From the NCBI GenBank assembly GCA_001600635.1, contig BCKL01000006.1, positions 558,001-622,000 on the forward strand: DNA of 64,000 nt, in the 5' to 3' direction. The notes beneath the pieces are model-generated. The model had not been told where the DNA came from. It made no database searches and saw only the letters and a list, made by a program, of their open reading frames with translations. The first letter of the stretch is position 1, and each line of letters starts with the position of its first letter. Both the position numbers and the translations under genes were made by a program. Shown here one piece after another: positions 46,076-56,675 of the stretch. This DNA comes from Leucosporidium creatinivorum (Eukaryota; Basidiomycota; Microbotryomycetes; Leucosporidiales; Leucosporidiaceae).

Positions 46076-46950
46076 TCATGGACAACTGTTTGACACTTTT
46101 GTGGTGCTCAGTATTGGGAACTCGTCGGGCAAGGGAGTCGAAGCCGCCGAGATCACGACGAAGCGAGTCGTATTGGCTGTTGAAAGAGAGAGATCAGCTC
46201 GGTCGCTGGCAGTTTCGGAGCGAAGGACACGACTCACTCTCTCCACCATCCTGAATATCCGTGTCCACCACCTGCAGGCCGTAAACCTCGGCGCACTTGA
46301 TCGAGCAAATGGCCAGCGCCTCCTCGTCCGCTGCTGCCTCTTGCGCCGCCTTGGCCGTCGAGTTAACGGGAATAATCTCTGCACTGGGATACCGCCGTGC
46401 CAGGTACTCGACGCACTGTCCCAGTCCCTGTGGACAGCGAGAGGATCAGCTTCCCCTCTCCCTCGCCGCGGCAGCTTCTCCCGCCGCTACAGAAGCCCAA
46501 CTCACCTGCTCATGACTATAGACCCTCTTGATCGACTCTTCCCGCTTCCCTCCCTTTCGCCCCAGCAGCGCATGTCCAATCTTGAGGCTAGTCATCCCCC
46601 TCACGCAGAGGGTCGTCGCTCGTAGAGCATCCATCGTCTCCTTGACATCGCCGATAGAAGAGTTCTCGATAGGTACGAGGCCGAATGGGGTGGATGAAGA
46701 TGATACCGAGGTGAAGACGTCTGTGCAAGAGCGGATGGGTGAGCTGCTGTTGCCGAACCGAGTCAAGTAGCTGTAACGCACCGACGATACGCTCGCAGGG
46801 GACGAGGGAGCAGTCGCCGAAGAAGTTGTTGGTTGCCTGTAGGTACATGATGAGCTACAGTCGCTGCGAGACGACACAAGCGAGCCTCACCTGATGCGAA
46901 TAGGTGCCCAAGGGACCGAGGAAAGCGACGCGAAGCTCGGAGGGAGCCAT
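46076..46950 (-). CDS. PHA2: prephenate dehydratase without ACT domain
   Basis: Five exons on the minus strand (46950-46891, 46836-46782, 46720-46506, 46427-46238, 46176-46076) give 206 aa. The catalytic domain is complete: VAFLGPLGTYSHQATNNFF at the start, GLVPIENSSIGDVKETMDAL, IGHALLGRKG, the KAAQEAAADEEALAICS segment, and the catalytic NTTRF. It converts prephenate to phenylpyruvate for phenylalanine synthesis. Family members usually continue with an ACT domain for phenylalanine feedback. Here the frame ends 28 residues after TTRF, and only 111 nt separate the stop from HEM13, so the ACT domain is absent, not merely missed. The final exon is short and ends PILSTTKVSNSCP. Confidence 0.88.
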
Positions 46951-47160
46951 GATGGTAGTAGAGTGCTGTAGCTGATGCTGCAGCTGGCTTATCTAATTGA
47001 ACGCGGCGAGACGGAGAATAGTGTGCGATTGACCAGAGAACAACCTAGAAATGGACTTGGGCAGCCCTAAGCGCGAAGGAGCGGCTCCCTCGTTTCTCTT
47101 CCTCCTGCACTTCACTCGTCGCACTTTTCTCTCACTTCAACTCGTCACTACTTCTACACC

Positions 47161-48624
47161 ATGGTGCGCTGCTCGACTCTCCTCCTGCCCTACAGCCTCG
47201 CTAACCAGCTCGTCCACCTACGTAACTTGCTCAGGTCGCTACACTCCGCCTCGCCAACAAGGTCGCCATCATCACGGGAGCAGGGAACGGCATTGGACTC
47301 GAATCCGCTCTCGCTTTCGCCTCCGAGGGAGCTCACGTTGTCTGCGCCGACATCAGGCTCGCGGGAGCTGAGCGCGCCGTCCAGCTTATCAGCGAGCTCG
47401 AGGGAGGTGCACCCAAGGCCATCGCCGTCGTCGCTGATGTAGGAAAGGAGGAGGATATCAAGAACTTGGTGGCCAAGGCGTTGGAGGAGTTTGGCAGGCT
47501 CGATGTCATGTTGTGAGTGGTTCGCGAGGGGAGAAGCGTCGGGGAAGCGTCGGGCAAGGCGGATGTTGGGTGTTACGCCAGCTGACCAGCGGAATCTACT
47601 CTACACCACTTTTGAACAGCAACAACGCCGGTGAGTTGCTGTAATGGCTTCAGCTCGGCGCTCGACGCTGACTTCCAAGTTCCGCTCTCCCCTTTCGCAC
47701 TCGTCCACGCTCCTACAGGCATCATGCACCCCGCCGACGACAACGCTCTCAACACCGAGGAGAAGATCTGGGATCTGACCATGAACATCAACCTCAAGGG
47801 AGTGTGGTGGGGCTGCAAGGTGAGCTTTCTTGACTTCGTGGCCTTCGGCGATCATTCTGAAGCTGATCAGTGCTCGCTTCGAACGCATGCAGTACGCTAT
47901 CGAGGCTATGCGCAAGAACCCCGGAGGAAGCAAGGGAAGCATCATCAACACCGCCAGTTTCGTCGCCCTCATGGGAGCCGCGACTCCTCAGCTTGCTTGT
48001 GAGTTGATTTTGGTCGTGCTCGGAGGCGAAAAGAAGCTGACGAAACGATTATCCTCCCTCTCGCTGCAGACACCGCCTCCAAGGTTCGCTCCCTCGCGCC
48101 CCAGGCCCTCCCTCGTTATCGCCGAGCTGACCTCTCCTTCTCTCTCACCACAGGGAGCCGTCCTCGCCATGACGCGCGAGCTGGCCATGGTACACGCTCG
48201 CGAGGGAATCCGACTCAACAGCCTCTGCCCCGGTCCTCTGCAAACCCCTCTGCTGATGGACTTCCTCGACACCGCCGAAAAGAAGGAGCGTCGCATGGTC
48301 CACATCCCCATGGGACGCTTCGGAGAGGCTATCGAGCAGGCCAAGGGAGCTCTCTTCCTTGCTTCGGATGATTCGTCGTTCATTACTGGAACTGGTGGGT
48401 CTTCTCGTGGTGGAATCAAGCTCGGCGGTTCGGAACTGACCCTAACCTTCCTCATTCGCAGATTTCAAGGTCGATGGAGGAATCAGCTCCTGCTACGTTG
48501 TGAGTTCGAGCGACTCCATCCCTGTCTCATCTCCTCCGAAGCTGACCTCCTTCCTCACTCTGCGCAGACCCCCACCGGCGAGCAGGTCCTCGCTGCCCCC
48601 AAGAACCTCGCCCCTTCGTCCTAG
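47161..48624 (+). CDS. short-chain dehydrogenase/reductase (classical SDR)
   Basis: Nine exons: 47161-47163, 47235-47512, 47620-47630, 47719-47819, 47893-47998, 48070-48083, 48154-48394, 48462-48499 and 48568-48624, giving 282 aa. The first coding exon is just the ATG. The cofactor motif TGAGNGIG is near residue 16, NNAG comes from the 11-nt exon 3, the Ser is in IINTASFVAL, and the catalytic YTASK comes from the 14-nt exon 6. PGPLQTPLL and the GTDFKVDGGIS end are typical of classical SDRs using NAD(P). The tail after SSCYV is longer than usual. The substrate is unknown. All phases agree with this model, and the family motifs require the microexons. Confidence 0.88.
48070..48083 (+). other. 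14-nt microexon encoding the SDR catalytic YxxxK
   Basis: The exon reads ACACCGCCTCCAAG. With the T ending the previous exon it codes for YTASK, the catalytic Tyr and Lys of the family. It lies between a GTGAGT...GCAG intron and a GTTCGC...CACAG intron. Skipping it shifts the frame. Confidence 0.85.
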
Positions 48625-49751
48625 ATGGATCGCAAGAGGTCAACAAAAACCCATGTAGAAAGCTTGATCGTCGTCTGCAAGACCACTTGTGGACGTCGCA
48701 TGTCATGCTGGCGAGGTGGGCGAGCGAGGCTGTGGCTGCGCCGAGGGCATGCAGCTGGTTCAGCGCGCTGAGTAGCCCTGCGCTATACTCGGATGGGTAC
48801 AGAGAGACCTCCTCCATTCATTTTCTCTACCTCATCTCTGCAGCCTTCGCCGTTCTGTCGAATGCGGCGAGGCCATCGACAAGCTCGGCGCCGAGTTCCG
48901 AGCTCCCTTTCTTTCGCTGCTCATCTCTCATCGTTCGGCTCCTATAAACTTACAGATCAGATGGAACTCTACCGTACTACACTGCGACACCTGACTTCTG
49001 TACGTCACCGAACTTCAAGAAGCTGGCGCTCGAGCCGGCCGTCTCTCATCCCCTCTCCGTCTCAGAATCGAGCCACCTTCAAGGTCTGTTTCCTACCAAA
49101 TCGCACTCGGAGCACCCACAAACGCCGCACAAGCAAGTAGTGGCCCAAGTGGACTCCCTACGGAGGCTTTGAAGGTGAGCGAGACTGCTCCGACTCCGAG
49201 CCCCCTCTCTCGGCTTTGGCTGCTGCAGGGGCAGCACCGCTTTGTGGCGGACGAGGAGACCCATGGTCCTCCAGAGACGATGTTATGATAACGCTGGATA
49301 GCGATCAGAGCTCGGTACAGAGTCGTGCTGAACTTGGTTGTGACAGTCGGAGGGCCGAGCGAGGAGCGCGGAGCTTGTCGAGGAACTCTGCCTTCGACCA
49401 CACCTCGAGCTGACACCGCATCTTGCTCGTCGACTAGTCTGCACAGAATCGAGGGAGACTCTCCTACTCGGCACCAGCACGGCTTGTACCTCTTCAGCAC
49501 CTCTCTCCCGCCCTTCGCCTCTCGTCGCATAAGCCCGCCAGCTCGCTTCGACCGCCAGCAGTAGGTGCGTTCTTAGCTGAACTGAGGAAGGAGAGCTGCT
49601 AGGCTGTACTAGAGCGGCGAAGGGGAGCTGCAGGAGGGCAGCGCTGATGTTTCCTCGCCTGACGTACTGCAGATATCCCCGTCCGCTCCTCTCCTCGACA
49701 ACTCGCCTGTGCACCTCAGCGCTCGGAGACAGCTCGCTGCTTCACGACACG
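48625..49751. other. intergenic region with one weak gene candidate
   Basis: These 1,127 nt lie between two plus-strand genes. Several short frames overlap in different phases, and only 48961-49288 gives a spliced model with consistent phases (listed separately). Otherwise I see leader, trailer and CGCCGAG-type motifs. Confidence 0.4.
48961..49288 (+). CDS. candidate small three-exon gene, unrecognised
   Basis: A model with exons 48961-48973, 49020-49174 and 49229-49288 gives 75 aa with all phases in agreement. The first intron is short (46 nt) with a CCTGAC branch; the second has a GTGAGC donor and CTGCAG acceptor. The predicted C-terminus (RFVADEETHGPPETML) looks more protein-like than the other frames. 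A CTTACAG just before the ATG may end a 5'-UTR intron. However, the other two frames also read open over parts of the region, and the first donor (GTACTA) is weak. No family is recognised. Confidence 0.3.
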
Positions 49752-51015
49752 ATGAATCAGTCGCGCCCCAGCCTCGGTCGTCGTAGCTCGCTCGGAGGAC
49801 CTGGAGGACTGGTCCGCTCCCCTTCCAGCACCCTCCTCTCGGCGCAGAGCCCCGCAGAGTCGCTGCTCTCGACTCCCCACGCCTGCTCTCGCGCTCCACC
49901 TCTCCAAAGCACCGCTTTCCAACATCTCCCTACCCTCAACACTCGCACTCGTCCTCTCCCCATGTCTCCCACTCCTCACGTCGAAGGACCGACGGCGGCA
50001 GCTTGGGCAGGAGGAACGACCACTACGCTCCAATTCGCCGTGCGCGCTGGCGACAAGGAGCTCATCCGGCAGGAGAGGGCGAGGCTCGCTCGGCTGGGCA
50101 TCAAACCCGAGTCGGAGGAGGAACGCTCGAGCGACGAGAGCGACCGCTCCTTCGCCATTCCCGTCAAGGACACTCGCCTCCCTCCCTACAACAACCATCG
50201 CCGCTCCTCCCTCGCGACCTACACTGGAGCCAACCCTGGATACCCCAACGAGCCCCGAGGCCGTTCCTCCGCCAGTCGCTCCTCCCAAGCCGCTCGCGCA
50301 CCCTCTCCTTCCGGTCGCCTCGGCTTCGGCGCAGGCGGCAGTTACGCCCGCCAGCCTTTGCCCAGTCGTCTCGCAGGAGGAATGGTTCGTGGCGCCTCTC
50401 CCGCGCGAGGCTTTCCTTCTCCCCCTTCTTATGGCGCAAGCGGCAGCGGAGGAGGAGGTCTCGGCATCAGCTCCCTTCGTCGCTCGGCGTCGCGTGACCG
50501 CCTCAGTGGAGCGGGTCACACACCCGGAGCTTCTGCTGGCAGCAAGCTCGGCGGATTGACTTCGGCGACGAACCCTCAGCACATCTCCAGCCTGTCGAGG
50601 AGGGCGTCGAGTCCGAGTCGCCCGAGCAGGCCTCTCGGAGCCGGTCCCGTCATCCAACGAGGCTTCGACATACCAGGAGCAGCGCCGAGTGGACAGGCGA
50701 GGACCGCTAGTCCTGCGGGAAGAAGATTTGGATTCGGATCGCCGTCGATGGGAGGAGATGCGTCTCAGTCGAGAGTCGCGAGAGGCCGAGCTGGCAGCAT
50801 CGCTGGGTTGGGGGCTGCAGCTGGCTCTCCACCGACGCCGGAGGTGAGTTCACCTAGTTTCCCTACACTAGTCTCTCGCTGACCTCCTTCTCATCGTGCA
50901 GGCCGAAGTGCAGGCGAGCCGAGACCTCGAGGACCTCGGCAGGAGGAGGAGGCTTACGACGGAGGAGCGCCGCGTCATCGAGGCGAGGATCGCTCGTGGC
51001 TATCGCTCGCCTTAG
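49752..51015 (+). CDS. disordered Ser/Gly/Arg-rich protein
   Basis: Two exons (49752-50843, 50902-51015) give 401 aa. The N-terminal 80 residues are Ser/Pro/Leu-rich. A short helix-like part (LQFAVRAGDKELIRQERARL) may be folded. Residues 120-360 are low in complexity with many SRR, RRAS and SPxR motifs, typical of phosphorylated disordered proteins. The C-terminal exon encodes a helical basic end (DLEDLGRRRRLTTEERRVIE). An earlier in-frame ATG at 49647 would add 35 residues that look like leader sequence, so I chose 49752. The family is unknown. A regulatory or cytoskeleton-linked role is conceivable but has no direct support. Confidence 0.65.
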
Positions 51016-51455
51016 TAGCAAGAGGTGGTAGCAGGGCCGTGTCGGCGGGCTTGAGGCGCTCTTAAGAATCCCTTAAGTTTCGGTGGAGGCAGGACCCTCC
51101 GGAGTCGTTTAGCGGTTTTTTGGTGCTGTCGTATAGTTTTCTCTTGTTTCGGAACCGTTCGCCCTTCTTGTAAATGATCTCGTCTGATCGTAAACGGCTA
51201 GCGGTGAAGCGAAGCCTCCTCTCTTAGCTCGACTTGAGCCCCACCCGCTTCAACCTCTCTTTCTCTCCCGCTTCTTCCTGCTCGCTCTTGCCTTCCTCTC
51301 CCGACTCGGACTTTCTGGGGATCAACGAACGTTTTCTCCCTACTCATTGCTACTCTTGATACAAAGTAAGCTCGCTTCGTGCTCGAGACGTGTCGCTTGC
51401 TCATTCGTTGGCCTTCACCAGGTCCTCGCCATCGCCTCCACGGTCTCACGAAAGC
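51016..51455. promoter_or_regulatory. intergenic region
   Basis: These 440 nt separate two plus-strand genes. A T-rich stretch near 51115-51175 is probably the 3' end of the first gene. A GTAAGC donor near 51365 and a CCAG acceptor near 51420 suggest a 5'-UTR intron in the next gene. Nothing else is seen. Confidence 0.35.
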
Positions 51456-52229
51456 ATGCTCGACCATCTGAGCCTACCCGAAGCCGAGCGTACATACCTA
51501 CACAAGCTCACCAAGCGCCTCCGAACGACTCTCGCTCCATCCCTCGTCGCCGTCTACCTCTTCGGCTCCGCCTCACGAAACGCCTACATCCCCGGCCAGA
51601 GCGATCTGGACGTGCAAGCCGTCATTTTCGAAAGCCTCCCTCCCTCGAGCTACACGTTCCTCGCCTCCGTAATCAGCCACTCCTCCCTCCCCTGCCCAGC
51701 CAGCAAGCTCGAGTTCGTGCTCTACAGCTCCACCGAGGCTCAATCCGCTCACGAACGAGCTCCACGATACGAAATCAATTTCAACACTGGCCGAACGATG
51801 CCCAAGGGGGACTACCTCTCCCTCGATTCAACGCAGGATGCCGAGTTTTGGTTCGTGCTCGACATCGCAGCCGGCCGAGAAGTGGCTGTAGGGCTCTTTG
51901 GTCCTCCAGCCGCCGACGTGTTCGCTGCACCATGTCGTATGCTTGTCCTGGAGTCGCTGAAGGAGTCGTTGGAGTGGCATGAGGGGGAGGAGCGAGGGCT
52001 AAACGGGTTGGCGAATGGCGCCCGAGCTTGGCGTTGGCTCAGTGAGGGGACATGGTGCTCAAAGGAAGAGGGAATGGAGTGGCTGAGGAAGCAGTGGAGT
52101 GATGGGAGTGTCTTGGAGAGGTGGGATGAGCTGCAGGGTGATCAAAGCCTGGAGGAGGACGAGGTGGGCCGATTCCTGCGATTCCTCAAGGGAGAAGTGG
52201 AGGAAGCGATGCAGCAAGAGCAGAGTTGA
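51456..52229 (+). CDS. aminoglycoside nucleotidyltransferase-like protein (ANT(3'')/AadA type)
   Basis: A single intronless frame of 257 aa. Near residue 35 it has the nucleotidyltransferase signature VYLFGSASRNAYIPGQSDLD: Gly-Ser, then 11 residues, then Asp-Leu-Asp for metal binding. The C-terminal half is helical with GARAWRWLSEGTWCSKEEGM, matching the layout of the DUF4111 domain that follows the catalytic domain in AadA-type enzymes. In bacteria these adenylylate streptomycin and spectinomycin. The role in a fungus is unknown and need not be drug modification. The lack of introns among intron-rich neighbours and the bacterial family suggest past transfer from bacteria, but this is inference. 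The start is the first ATG; a GTG 22 codons earlier is in frame. Confidence 0.75.
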   Translation: MLDHLSLPEAERTYLHKLTKRLRTTLAPSLVAVYLFGSASRNAYIPGQSDLDVQAVIFESLPPSSYTFLASVISHSSLPCPASKLEFVLYSSTEAQSAHERAPRYEINFNTGRTMPKGDYLSLDSTQDAEFWFVLDIAAGREVAVGLFGPPAADVFAAPCRMLVLESLKESLEWHEGEERGLNGLANGARAWRWLSEGTWCSKEEGMEWLRKQWSDGSVLERWDELQGDQSLEEDEVGRFLRFLKGEVEEAMQQEQS

Positions 52230-52384
52230 GGTATCGAAAGTCGCAGCGTATGCTCGTTTTGTCGACTTCCTCTTTGCGATTTGAGCTCTCTTCAGCTTCG
52301 GCGCTCGGTCGAGAAAGATGGCGAGGGTAACGAGGCTCGTGACAACACAGCAAAGCGAAGAGACCAGAAGATGCGAGCGAATTA

Positions 52385-55300
52385 CTATACAGACTGTCCA
52401 CCCCAAGCACCGTTGCCACCGCTGGCCTGCCTCGACCCTCCATCCTTCGATTCTCCCTCGCCGAAACGTCCGCCTTCGCCATAGCGCATCGTGTTGGTCG
52501 GGTACGAGTCGGCGGGAGGGTACGAGGCGGTGAAAGCTGGGTTGTGGAGAAGGTGAGAGTCGGCAAAGTCGGCTCCGGCGGTAGGATAGGTCGGCTGAGG
52601 AGGAAGCGCAGGGGGAGTGGGGCGCCAATCGTTGACTGGTGGCGGGATGGCTGGTGGGTACGAGGAATAGACGGTCGAGGTTGGACTGGGATATTGCGAA
52701 GCGGGAGCGAAGGGCGAAGGCGTGTAGCGAGGGCCGGGCTGAGAGCGGGCGCGAATGTAGTCGGTTTGAGCCGCCGAGGAGGCGAGGAGAGCCTCGCGAG
52801 CAGCGGCGATGGCGAGATTGTACGCGGGCCAACACCATCCGAGAATCTTGAGTGCGTCGATGAGCCTGTAAAGAGAGACATCAGCCTTCATGCCCGAAGC
52901 TCAGTCGAGCAGCGAAGCTTACCAGTTGACCTCCTCGTGCTTGTTGGCCCAAGTCCATCCTTGCACTCCTCCCTCCTCCCAGACCGGCATGCTGACTAGG
53001 TGGTGAAGGTACTCGGGAGCGTACTCGGAGCCGAGCGAGCAGGCGTGGACGAGCGAGGTCGAGTAGCTCCTCTACGAAGCGGGGCGAGTTAGTGACAGCT
53101 CACTCGAGCTGCGTAGACGGCAAGCACTCACGGCCAGGAGCGCAAACTCCCTCGCAGCGTCCAGGAACTTTTTGTCCGATTCGATCTTGACACGTTGTAG
53201 TCCTTCGAGGTAGAGGTGGAAGCCAGGGTCGCGCATTTCGGCTCGTGGGTCGGTTTGCTCGGCTTCGAGACGGTCGACGATGTTGCGGTGCATAGCAAGC
53301 AAAAGCTGGGCTCTCATGACGGTGAGGTCGCGGAACCTGCGAGAGCGAGTGACGTTCTGCCTGTCAGCGAGCCTTCGGCGAGAGAAGGAGCAAAGGATCT
53401 TGACTCACCAGCTCTCAGTCTTCGGCGGGTTAGGTCCCCAGTCAACCTTGTTCACCGAGTCGCGGAAGATGGCTCCGTAGCGTTTCGACTGCTCCACCTC
53501 GTGCCAGATCTCCTTGACAGCGGCTTCGTCCAACCGAGCTCGTTGAGCCAGGGCTGTGGGGGTTTGATGGTCAGCGGTCGGCCCAGGAAAGATCATACGG
53601 GGCGGCCTACGACCAGTAACGCGAGCAGCGCAAGTGCGAATGAGCGTGGTAAGGTGACGGAACGCGGAGACGACAGCGAGGCCGGACAGGACGGGAGGGA
53701 TGGTAGATGTGACGCTGGACATGATCTCGGTGACGTGAGGAGTAACGGCAAGTAGGTCGCTGAACATGGCGAGATCCTCGCTCGACCTGCACAGCGAAGG
53801 AGGGGATCAGCGGTCGGCGCTGAAGCAGCAGGGCAGCCGACACTCACATCGAGACGACCCGGCCGACGAGAGCTGATGACAGGGCATCCCTAGAGTAGCA
53901 CATCCACAGAAGGGTACCCCCCGAGACCTGTTCTGGAGGTAGCGGCGTCTCCTCCGGGTCGTCTGAAACGTAGGTCGAGGCGTCGCTCATAGAGCGCAAG
54001 TGCTCGACGACGCTGACGAGCATGTGTCGGCCGTAGTTGGTGCCGTCTCGAGGACTGTTCTCCCCTGTTGACGACGACGACGGTGAAGAGTCAGCTCTCG
54101 CCTTCGAACTCGGCTCGGAAGGGTGAGCGGCTCGGGGCACTCACAAGTAAGGAGGAACTCAATCAAGAGCAGAGCTGAACAGGTGGCCGCACTCGCCTTC
54201 CTCAGCGCACCCTTCTCATCAATCTTCTTGAGCGCCCTGTCCACCATCGCCCTCGCAAACTTCTCCCTCCGGTTGCCGACCTCAGTGAAGTCGCGCCCGA
54301 CGTGCTCGCGCAAGTCGTCCAGCTTTGGTAGCGTCTTTGCTCCTTCTTGACCGAGTACGAGAGGGTGGTCTGAGAAGCGAGCGCCCCAGGCTTGGATGAC
54401 GAGGGCGAGGCATTCGTTCGAAGGGCTGAGGCGATCCGAGTTGCGACCGGCGGCGTCCCAGTTTCGGCTGAAGGCTTGCCAATCTACGACGTGGCACTGT
54501 CCTTGAAAGACGGTGAGGTAGGTCTGAACGAGGTCTGTAGATGAAGAGTTCGAACAGGCTCAGCAAGTGATCTCGGCGAAGCGAGAGCAAAAAGCAGGCC
54601 CGGAAAGCTCACGATCCGAAATGGCCAGTCCGAGCTCCGAGGTGACGAGGCGTGCTTCACTGGCGTGCATGATGGGAAGCGGCTTCGACTCGAGGGTGCC
54701 TTCTACTTCATCGGCGTTCTCGGTCGTTGGCGTAGGGGTGTCGCCTCCGCCGAACATTTTCCTGGAGCGAAGGCGGGTCAGCGGAAGGCTGTACGGAGTT
54801 AGCTCTAAGGCTCACCTCGCCTGCTGGATCAGCTTGCCCGTCCTGACGACCTTGGGCTTGCTCTTGACATACGAGTCGGTGCAGCTAGAGGCGCGAGCGT
54901 CGTGAGCTTTCCGTTTCGGCGTTACATTGCAAGGCTCTGAAAGCAACTCACTTGATTCCCTTCTTGGAGCACTCGGTACAGTCGGCGTCTCCCTTGTCCG
55001 ACTTGTCGCATTTCACCCTCCTCAGCCTGCAGCTGTCACAAGCGCTGCGAAATCAATTGGTTAGCCGAGAGCACGGGATCGCTACTGGGCAGCAGCAGAG
55101 AGCACAGACATACACGAGCTGTATTGTAGAGCAAGCGAAGATGGTCAGCTACATCAGCACAGCTCTGCAGCAGCTCCTCGCCTCTTCCCGCCAGGTCTCT
55201 CCAGCTCTGGCTCGTCATGGGCTCACCTGCTTGCGCTTCTTCTTGACGGGCATGGGTTGTCCATCCTTGTCAAATGACGGTGTAGGCGTGTCTCCGCTCG

Positions 55301-55448
55301 ATACCGCCCTCTCTTGAGGCGGTCTCCCACTGCCGTTGCTCGTAGACGCGACCGGCGGCGCTGAGCCTGAGCCTGAGCCGTGGGAAGCGAGACTACTGTA
55401 GGTGAGGTGAGAATGCTGGTGTTCTCCTCCGTTGTCGTAGCCCTCCAT
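52385..55448 (-). CDS. Zn2Cys6 fungal transcription factor (first of two paralogues)
   Basis: About twelve exons on the minus strand give roughly 770 aa. Exons 1-3 are 55448-55227, 55118-55114 (5 nt) and 55044-54952. The zinc cluster reads ACDSCRLRRVKCD, then CTECSKKGIN and C, giving the six-cysteine binuclear cluster. The basic KKKRKQ stretch precedes it. A fungal-specific regulatory domain follows, including DLVQTYLTVFQGQCHVVDWQ, CLALVIQAWGARFSDHPLVL and ILGWCWPAYNLAIAAAREAL near the end. The C-terminus is Pro/Tyr/Ser-rich and may be an activation region. It acts as a DNA-binding regulator in the nucleus; target genes are unknown. The gene at 58448-61447 is clearly related. Confidence 0.87.
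55114..55118 (-). other. 5-nt microexon before the zinc cluster
   Basis: The exon CTCGT lies between intron 55226-55119 (GTGAGC...ATACAG) and intron 55113-55045 (GTATGT...TTCGCAG, branch CTAAC). It supplies KQ-LV-ACDSC, a common sequence at this point in such factors. Without it the frame is broken. Confidence 0.82.
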
Positions 55449-55903
55449 GGTAGCTTGCCGAGCAGGAGTTGTAGCGAAGCAGAAGCAACAAAGAAGCGGT
55501 CGAAGGGAGAGAGACTGCCTGCAGCTGAGGGTCTCGAACGACCCTCTGTCGGAAGCGAGGGCAAGCTCCAGTTGCTGGAACAAAGCCGGCGTGAACGGTT
55601 ACAGAAATGCCAAGCTTCCGAAACCTTGTATAAGACTTCCTCTCCCGCCGCCAGGTCGGCTGCAGGGCTAAGCGCCGAGGCCCCCCTTAAAGCCTGCGAA
55701 GCTCCGCTCGAGGTTGCGAGTCTGCTACAGAGCGTGAGACTTGGTGGGAAGGAGCGTACGTTTCATCTGTAGGCTGTTAGGGCAGCAAGAGACTACACCT
55801 GCCCCTGTAACTCAACCTGGGCTCGCCTCCGCGCCTCTTGCCTTCGCCCGCTCCGCTCCTCTGAATCAACACATCCTTCAGCCTACAGAGGGCTTACAAA
55901 CCG
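55449..55903. promoter_or_regulatory. divergent promoter region
   Basis: This 455-nt spacer lies between the transcription factor and FAM32A-type genes, which are divergent. It has short palindromic CGCCGAGG/CTCGG motifs and no supported ORF. Confidence 0.4.
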
Positions 55904-56485
55904 ATGGCAGGCGGCTCTTTGAAGCTCAAGGGGACCCCATCAGGGCCATCGTACGTCCTCCGCTGCTCTACACGCTGCTTCACCGCTGACTCGCCCTCTC
56001 CCGCCCGCCAACAGCAACAAGAAGAAGAAGTCGAGCACGACCAAGCGGCTCAGGGGGGAGGAAGGTGCAGCTTCAGGCTCGGGATCAGGTGGAGAGCGCG
56101 AGGGCAGCGCTAGCAAGGAGGAGCGCAACCGCGACGAGTCTCCCTCAACCTCGTCGACGGCCAACACCTCGCTCTCGGGCAAGACGGAGGCTCAGCGCAA
56201 GTTTGAAGAGGTGCAGAGGAAGAGGGTGAGTGTCTTGTAGCTTATGCGTGCTCGACGAAGCGCTGACTCGAATCCTGTTACAGCTCTTGGAGAAGGCGGC
56301 CAAGCTCGCCAACAAGTCCCACAAGGAGCGAGTCGCCGAGTTCAACGAGAAGCTCGAGGCCATGTCGGAGCATCACGATATTCCTCGTGAGCAGTTTGAG
56401 CCCGCCAGGAGCTGGTAGAGACCGACGCTGACCTTGCTTCTCCTCCCTTCTTCCGCGCTCGCTCACAGGTGTTGGACCCGGTTAA
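55904..56485 (+). CDS. FAM32A-family splicing factor homologue
   Basis: Four exons: 55904 to about 55950, 56015 to 56226, about 56282-56385, and the end at 56469-56485. They give about 125 aa. The pattern fits FAM32A: an N-terminal GGSLKLKG, a KKKKKSSTTK basic run, an acidic/Ser-rich middle, then the conserved TEAQRKFEEVQRKRLLEKAA, SHKERVAEFNEKLEAMSEHH and DIPRVGPG end. In human spliceosomes FAM32A reaches the active site and aids exon ligation in step 2. The small last exon gives only VGPG and the stop. It is convergent with the dioxygenase gene. Confidence 0.85.
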
Positions 56486-56675
56486 AGTGCTGTGTACTGG
56501 ACTCTCAAGGTACCGAAGCAATACCATCGCGATTTACAGGACTCGCAGCTGCCATCTCGGCGAGATCACGCTCGCTTTCGCCTGCTCTCGCCCGACACTT
56601 CGCTCGCCGTGATCTGCTCGCAAGCCTGCTCTGCTACACACTTCCCGGTGTACCTTCCTCCATTGCGTCTCTTCT

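Noticed and set aside
49084-49140. Alternative exon joins in the 48961-49288 region
   Set aside because: Splicing at GTCTGT gives a short Trp/Tyr-rich peptide, but the next join then falls out of frame with the better C-terminal exon. Kept only as a low-confidence single model.
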